From: Planctomycetota bacterium
GTDB lineage: Bacteria; Planctomycetota; Planctomycetia; Isosphaerales; Isosphaeraceae
Direction of reading: 5' to 3'
Assembly: GCA_021807585.1 (NCBI GenBank)
Contig: JAKBCQ010000021.1
Coordinates: 1-11,898, forward strand
Length of the DNA stretch: 11,898 nucleotides
Shown here in pieces: positions 8,138-11,898 of the stretch (the first letter of the stretch is position 1; each line of letters begins with the position of its first letter). Below the pieces are notes generated by a model that searched no databases, was not told where the DNA came from, and was given only the letters and a program-made list of their open reading frames with translations. The translations under genes were made by a program, and so were the position numbers.

Positions 8138-8950
8138 TCAGTGCGAATGCACCGCCGAACCGATGAAGATCGCCGCCAGAAACGTGAAGATGTACGCTTG
8201 TAAAAATGCGACGAACAATTCGAGAACCGACAGCGCCGCGGCGCCGGCGACGCTCGCTATGGTGACTGGAACCTTGATATAAACAAGCATTCCCGCGACC
8301 TGGAGGATGAAGCCGAGAATCACCGCGAGCACGATGTGCCCCGCGAGCATGTTCGCGAACAACCGCACCGAAAGCACCACGTGACGGATGAACAGGCCCG
8401 CGACTTCGATGACGAACATCAAACCCCAAAGCGGCGGCTTGAGCAGCTTGGGGACGTCGAGATGCGGGACGATTCCCGTCCAAAAGCCGACGATTCCCTT
8501 TTCACGCGAGCCCGCGACGATGACGGCGCAGAGCGTGATGATCGCGAGCGTCCCCGTGACGTTGATGTTCCCGGTCGGCGACGCTCCACCTGGAATCATT
8601 CCCAGCAGATTGCAGAACAAGACGAAGAGGAAGATCGTCCAGAGGAACGGGACGAAATCGTCGGCGCCGTGGCCGCCGATCGCGGGCCGAGCGACGCGAT
8701 CACGAATAAAGAGCAGGATCGCCTCGAAGGCGTTGAGCAACTTGCCGCGGGTGACGCGGTTTTTCGCCGCGTGACGCGAAAGCGGAATGACGATCGCCGC
8801 GATGAGGACGGCGGCGACGACTTCCATCACCATGAACCGCGTGATCTGAATCCCGCCGATCGACCCCAGGTGGATCTCAATCCCTGGGAATTCCAGGGAG
8901 GGGTGATCCACCACGTGACTGAGCGGGCTTTCGGAATGTCCCTGCGCCAT
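8138..8950 (-). CDS. atpB: F-type ATP synthase subunit a
   Basis: Stator subunit of F0 that forms the proton half-channels against the c-ring. From the ATG at 8950 it has 270 aa. That start gives MAQGHSESPLSHVVDHPS, which fits the family. A GTG at 8971 with GGAGG just upstream is a possible alternative adding MFSFGGI. Several hydrophobic helices are visible. The essential arginine lies in SVRLFANMLAGH (R about 196), and the last helix pair has ELFVAFLQAYIFTFLAAIFIG with the conserved Gln and Tyr. NLLGMIPGG after FVPFLWTIFLFVLF marks the usual N-terminal helical region. The gap to atpE is 140 nt and includes the atpE leader hairpin. Confidence 0.95.
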   Translation of the reverse strand: MAQGHSESPLSHVVDHPSLEFPGIEIHLGSIGGIQITRFMVMEVVAAVLIAAIVIPLSRHAAKNRVTRGKLLNAFEAILLFIRDRVARPAIGGHGADDFVPFLWTIFLFVLFCNLLGMIPGGASPTGNINVTGTLAIITLCAVIVAGSREKGIVGFWTGIVPHLDVPKLLKPPLWGLMFVIEVAGLFIRHVVLSVRLFANMLAGHIVLAVILGFILQVAGMLVYIKVPVTIASVAGAAALSVLELFVAFLQAYIFTFLAAIFIGSAVHSH

Positions 8951-9017
8951 AATACCGCCGAAAGAGAACACGCCGCCTCCGCCCGGGCACGACCGGGTTC
9001 GGACCAGACGGAATGAA

Positions 9018-9338
9018 TTATTGGGATTGCTTCGCGATTCTCAGCAGATGCGTCATGCCGACAATAAACCCGACGATCACCCCCCCCAAGATTCCCCAGG
9101 GGTTCGTCCCCGCGTATCGATCGAGAATCAACCCTCCGATCGCGGGCGTGACAAACTCAAGCCCGACGGCGGTCGCCCGGTACGCCCAGGTGAACCCTTT
9201 CGCCAGGGAATCCTCGGGTCGGTCGGGAGGCGGCATGGACGATCCGGTCGCGTCGAGAAAGAATCCACCCGACTCCATATCAGCGAGCGGTACATAGACC
9301 GTGGATTCGCCTCGATCGCCTTGGTTGACGACGTTCAT
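9018..9338 (-). CDS. ATP synthase accessory protein AtpZ/AtpI family
   Basis: The protein has 106 aa from the ATG at 9338. It has a polar N terminus of about 45 residues, then two transmembrane helices (about 54-72 and 81-99) with the family pattern of glycine-rich segments and the loop LDRYAGTNPWGILGG between them. AtpZ/AtpI proteins (PF09527-like) precede atpB in many operons and assist c-ring assembly or cation transport. The frame stays open to a TTG at 9443, but a sigma70-like promoter lies inside that extension and the extension is not family-like, so I chose 9338. No clear ribosome site precedes either start. The stop lies 67 nt before the atpB ATG. Confidence 0.8.
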   Translation of the reverse strand: MNVVNQGDRGESTVYVPLADMESGGFFLDATGSSMPPPDRPEDSLAKGFTWAYRATAVGLEFVTPAIGGLILDRYAGTNPWGILGGVIVGFIVGMTHLLRIAKQSQ

Positions 9339-9355
9339 GACCCAACGCGTTTCAT

Positions 9356-9385
9356 GTTGTATCGACCCCCGGTGGATGTTGTCAA
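9356..9385 (-). promoter_or_regulatory. Candidate promoter of the ATP synthase operon
   Basis: On the minus strand a perfect TTGACA (9380-9385) is followed after 18 nt by TACAAC (9356-9361), which matches 4 of 6 bases of the -10 consensus. The predicted transcript would start about 10 nt before the ATG at 9338, giving a very short leader. This supports the short reading of the AtpZ/I gene. Confidence 0.55.
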
Positions 9386-9458
9386 CTCCCCAGCGGAAGG
9401 TAATCGAGAAAATTTTCACAATCTTGCCGAGGGTCGAAACCAAGCCGCGTCAAGGTCG

Positions 9459-9474
9459 CGCATGCAATCATGCG
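9459..9474. promoter_or_regulatory. Perfect dyad between the divergent promoters
   Basis: CGCATG and CATGCG form a perfect inverted repeat with a four-base centre, midway between the two divergent promoters. It could be an operator for a dimeric regulator, but six-base arms can arise by chance. Confidence 0.3.
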
Positions 9475-9512
9475 GAAATGGGGGAAGTTAGGCATGTGAG
9501 AGAAATTTTTTA

Positions 9513-9541
9513 TTGACAAGCTTGGCCCGAGTTGGTAAAAG
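9513..9541 (+). promoter_or_regulatory. Candidate promoter for the Rho_N/DUF4912 gene
   Basis: A perfect -35 TTGACA (9513-9518), a 17-nt spacer and TAAAAG (9536-9541, 4 of 6 matches) form a good sigma70-type promoter. An A/T-rich stretch (9504-9512) just upstream could act as an UP element. The predicted start, near 9548, leaves a leader of about 340 nt. Confidence 0.65.
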
Positions 9542-9884
9542 CGATTTGCTACAAAATCCACCGATTGAGAAAACGGATCCTTCGATCAAGAGGGCTCGCA
9601 ATGTCGTTCCCCAGGCGATCATCGTCCGGCTATAGCGGATCAACGGCTCGCCTCTCGTGATCGAGAGGGACGAGCCGTTCGTGTTTCCGGGGCGTGGGGA
9701 ATCGAATCGGGTCGTGCGACGATGGGTCCAGCGGTTTTCGATTGGTGTGATCAAGCGTGCATCCGGTCGGCAGGGAGCATTCCGGATCGGTCCACTCACG
9801 GATGAATCACCGCGTCTTTCATTTTCTCCGCGTGCGGCCCTCCAGAGCCGAATCACCGCCGCGGAGCGAGACGGAGTGGCCCGT
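9542..9884 (+). other. Long untranslated leader with a strong hairpin
   Basis: This 343-nt stretch has no convincing gene. The frame of the following gene stays open through part of it (from a GTG at 9657), but the residues look like translated GC-rich noise rich in Arg and Ser. The clearest structure is the hairpin at 9642-9679. A weaker pairing, ATCCGG (9761-9766) with CCGGAT (9782-9787), is also present. I do not recognise a known riboswitch or RNA family. Confidence 0.5.
9642..9679 (+). promoter_or_regulatory. 16-bp hairpin in the leader (attenuator or sRNA end)
   Basis: AACGGCTCG then CCTCTCG pair with CGAGAGG and CGAGCCGTT around a TGAT loop, with only a two-base bulge (9669-9670). The stem is long and GC-rich, but only GTTTCC follows, not a true U run. 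It may be an attenuator, the 3' end of a small RNA of about 130 nt from the promoter at 9513-9541, or a structured leader element. Confidence 0.5.
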
Positions 9885-11171
9885 ATGACCGTCGAATCGC
9901 TCAAGGAATGCAATAAGAAGATCCTTGTTCAGATGGCCAAGGATCAAGGCGTCGTGGGGTGGCACGCGATGCGCAAGGATCAATTGATTCGTGCGCTCGC
10001 CCCGGTCCCCACGAACGGCCGCAAACGCGTCGGCGATGCGTCGACAACCGCTCCGACGCCGACCCAAACGACCGCCACGGCGAACGGATCGGCGGCGAAA
10101 TCGGCGCGGTCGTCGAAGCCGGAAGCGAACGGATCGGCGGCGATCGGCGTGGCCAAGGCCGTCGCCGGCCGGTCGAAAGGCTCGGCCACGACGTCGGCCT
10201 CGATCGACGCCGCGGTCGGCGGCGACTCCGCGTCGCACGCGAACAACGGCAAACAAACCGCCGCCGCGAACGGCGTCAAGTTGAACGGGACGAACGGGTC
10301 GACTCGCCGACCCGATCGCAACGGCGAGGACGGCAAGCCGCTCGCGCCGTTGCCGCCGCGTTCGCTCGATCATTCGTGCGTCAAAGATCGTTTGGTCGTG
10401 ATCGTCCGCGACCCCTACTGGTTGCAGGCGTATTGGGAATTGAGCCGGTCGACCCTGGCGCGCGCCCAGGCGGCGCTCGGGCAAGATTGGCACGGCGCCA
10501 AGCCGATCCTTCGTCTCATGGATGTTTCGAGCGAAGACACGACTTCGGCGACCGAGCGTCACATTCGTGATATCGAGGTTCACGGCGGCGTGAACACCTG
10601 GTACATCGACGTCACGTCCCCGCCTCGTTCGTTCCGCGTCGACGTCGGCTATCTCTCGAGAAAAGGGCGATTTTTCGTGCTGGCGCGATCGAATGTCGTC
10701 ACCACCCCCAAGGCCGGAGTCTCCGATACCGTCGATGAAAGCTGGGCGAGCCCGCGCGGTCAATTTGAAAAAATTTATCACCAATCGGGGGGGGGCAATC
10801 CGTCAAACCTCTCCGACGACCTCCGCGAACTCTTCGAGGATCGCCTCCGGCGTCCGCTTCAAAGCATGTCGCTTCAAGGTCTCGGCCTGGGAGGTTTGGG
10901 GTCGTCGCGGAAATTCCACTTCGAGGTCGACGCCGAACTGATCGTTTACGGCTCGACCGAGCCCAACGCGCATGTGACGATCCAGGGGGAGCCCGTGCCG
11001 ATCCGTCACGACGGTTCGTTCACCGTGCGTTTCAGCCTGCCCGATTGTCGTCAAATCCTCCCCGCGGTCGCGTCGAGCGCCGACGGCATCGAGGAGCGGA
11101 CGATCGTCCTCGCGGTCGAACGCAACACCAAGGAATTGGAACCGATGATCCACGACGGCAACGAGTTGTAA
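9885..11171 (+). CDS. Rho_N-domain / DUF4912 protein
   Basis: The protein has 428 aa from the ATG at 9885. I chose this start because the Rho N-terminal-like fold (MTVESLKECNKKILVQMAKD ... MRKDQLIRAL, residues 1-38) begins exactly there, with GGAG 8 nt upstream. Residues about 42-160 are a low-complexity Ala/Ser/Thr/Gly/Asn linker with repeated ANGSAA. The DUF4912 domain starts at about 167 (KDRLVVIVRDPYWLQAYWEL) and extends to about 275. A proline/glycine-containing region with LGLGGLGSS leads to a beta-rich C-terminal segment (about 345-412; VDAELIVYGSTEPNAHVTI) that looks like an Ig-like fold. DUF4912 has no settled function; with a Rho_N/SAP-like N terminus, nucleic-acid binding is plausible. 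It has no signal peptide or membrane helix, so it is probably cytoplasmic. A run of nine Gs lies at 10787-10795. Confidence 0.85.
   Translation: MTVESLKECNKKILVQMAKDQGVVGWHAMRKDQLIRALAPVPTNGRKRVGDASTTAPTPTQTTATANGSAAKSARSSKPEANGSAAIGVAKAVAGRSKGSATTSASIDAAVGGDSASHANNGKQTAAANGVKLNGTNGSTRRPDRNGEDGKPLAPLPPRSLDHSCVKDRLVVIVRDPYWLQAYWELSRSTLARAQAALGQDWHGAKPILRLMDVSSEDTTSATERHIRDIEVHGGVNTWYIDVTSPPRSFRVDVGYLSRKGRFFVLARSNVVTTPKAGVSDTVDESWASPRGQFEKIYHQSGGGNPSNLSDDLRELFEDRLRRPLQSMSLQGLGLGGLGSSRKFHFEVDAELIVYGSTEPNAHVTIQGEPVPIRHDGSFTVRFSLPDCRQILPAVASSADGIEERTIVLAVERNTKELEPMIHDGNEL
10080..10143 (+). repeat. Short in-frame direct repeat in the low-complexity linker
   Basis: The 19-bp sequence GCGAACGGATCGGCGGCGA occurs exactly at 10080-10098 and again at 10125-10143, 45 bp apart and in the same reading frame, encoding ANGSAA twice. 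Such repeats can vary in number by slippage, which fits a flexible linker of changing length. Confidence 0.7.
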
Positions 11172-11198
11172 TCGCTCGACGCGCCTAACGACAAACTC

Positions 11199-11240
11199 TG
11201 AGGCGACGGCGCAGCATTCGGGCTCGCCGCCGCCTCATTT
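11199..11240 (+). terminator. Candidate terminator after the DUF4912 gene
   Basis: TGAGGCGACGGCG (11199-11211) pairs with CGCCGCCGCCTCA (11225-11237) with one mismatch around a 13-base loop, followed by TTTCGCTT. The stem is strong but the U run is short, so termination may be partial and the next gene (GTG at 11262) could be reached by read-through. Confidence 0.45.
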
Positions 11241-11261
11241 CGCTTATCGGAGTACGATCGC

Positions 11262-11898
11262 GTGAGCCTCGATATCGGTCCGATCCTCGACGCCTGGAAT
11301 CACGACCCGTCCACCCTCCAGGTGCGCCTCATCGACGGCGACGACGGTCAAATCAAAATCCAAACGAGGCTCGATCTCGGCCTCCTACAAATGGAACTCG
11401 ACGGACGTCCCGACGGCCAAAAGCCGAACGGGTTTGATTCCTGGCTCGATTATTACGAATCGCTCACCCGCGAGGCCGCGGCCCGAGGCGAACGCCGCAT
11501 GCTCGATCGCCAGGCGCATGCCGATTTAATGCGTGAAGGTGTCCAGTATTATCACCGTTATATCGCGCTTTTTCATCTTGAAAAATATGATCTCGTCGCG
11601 CGCGACACCGAACGCAACCTACGGCTCTTCGCATTCGTCGTCGAGCACACCGAGGACCGCCGCGAGGCGATCGCGTTCGATCAATACCGTCCTTACGTTT
11701 TGATGATGCGCGCCCAGGCGCTCGCCAAGACGGCGCTCGCGCGGGGAAACACCCCGGCGGCGATCCGTCGCATCGACGAGGGAGTCGCCGCGATCCGCGG
11801 CTTCCTCCGCGAATACGGCCAGGAGGCGCGCGAGGATCAGAACGTGGAAATTACATTCTTAAATCAATGGCGTGAAGATCTTCAAAGACAACGAGCAA
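11262..11898 (+). CDS. Probable UvrB/UvrC-motif family protein (partial, 3' end missing)
   Basis: An open frame of 212 codons starts at GTG 11262 and leaves the window without a stop. GGAG (11249-11252) lies 9 nt upstream. The protein begins VSLDIGPILDAWNHDP and contains IKIQTRLDLGLLQMELDGRPDGQKP, then a long helical region with YHRYIALFHLEKYDLVARD, FDQYRPYVLMMRAQALAK and a C-terminal charged stretch (NQWREDLQRQRA). This resembles planctomycete proteins annotated as UvrB/UvrC-motif-containing. The UVR motif itself would lie beyond the window end, so the name rests on overall resemblance only. The helical, TPR-like spacing suggests a protein-interaction role. It follows the DUF4912 gene by 90 nt and may share its transcript. 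Confidence 0.7.
   Translation, partial: MSLDIGPILDAWNHDPSTLQVRLIDGDDGQIKIQTRLDLGLLQMELDGRPDGQKPNGFDSWLDYYESLTREAAARGERRMLDRQAHADLMREGVQYYHRYIALFHLEKYDLVARDTERNLRLFAFVVEHTEDRREAIAFDQYRPYVLMMRAQALAKTALARGNTPAAIRRIDEGVAAIRGFLREYGQEAREDQNVEITFLNQWREDLQRQRA

Noticed and set aside
8336..9016. 226-codon plus-strand frame opposite atpB
   Set aside because: An Asp/Arg-rich antisense shadow of a clear subunit a gene.
9339..9443. TTG start at 9443 for the AtpZ/I gene
   Set aside because: The extension contains a promoter-like TTGACA/TACAAC pair and is not family-like; the ATG at 9338 gives a normal-length protein.
9657..9884. Upstream extension of the DUF4912 gene from a GTG at 9657
   Set aside because: The added 76 residues show no family resemblance, the Rho_N domain starts exactly at the ATG at 9885 with a proper ribosome site, and the 9657 GTG lies inside a hairpin stem.
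9819..10784. 321-codon minus-strand frame opposite the DUF4912 gene
   Set aside because: An Arg/Gly-rich antisense shadow; the plus-strand gene has domains, a promoter and a ribosome site.

Overview
The window is a compact bacterial region of high GC (about 60% in most genes). It most likely comes from a planctomycete, possibly the Isosphaeraceae/Gemmatales side. Three things suggest this: an F-type ATP synthase operon whose b and c subunits carry signal-peptide-like N termini, an alpha subunit with a large insertion, and an adjacent gene pair encoding a Rho_N/DUF4912 protein and what looks like a UvrB/UvrC-motif family protein. The lineage is an inference from recalled family features; no 16S or database comparison was possible.

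Minus strand, 9338 down to 1905: an ATP synthase operon in the order atpI/Z - atpB (a) - atpE (c) - atpF (b) - atpH (delta) - atpA (alpha) - atpG (gamma) - atpD (beta). A sigma70-like promoter at 9356-9385 and a strong intrinsic terminator at 1838-1873 bracket it. The c-subunit ion-binding site looks proton-type. The epsilon gene (atpC), which normally follows atpD, is absent: the terminator comes directly after atpD. The alpha subunit has an insertion of about 55 residues, and atpE is flanked by two perfect stem-loops.

Minus strand, 1754 down to 1: beyond the terminator lie three overlapping, translationally coupled paralogues. Each encodes a small protein with two transmembrane helices and a cytoplasmic PH-like C-terminal domain. 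Two of them are nearly identical in DNA over the C-terminal domain and the N terminus but unrelated in the membrane hairpin, where GC falls to about 19% in one copy. A fourth gene starts at position 33 and leaves the window. This array is the least explained part of the region.

Plus strand, 9513 to 11898: a divergent promoter with a perfect -35 box drives a leader of about 340 nt containing a 16-bp hairpin. The leader is followed by a gene for a Rho_N + low-complexity + DUF4912 protein (9885-11171), a candidate terminator, and the start of a second gene that runs off the end (11262-11898).

No tRNA, rRNA, CRISPR array, insertion sequence or attachment site was seen.
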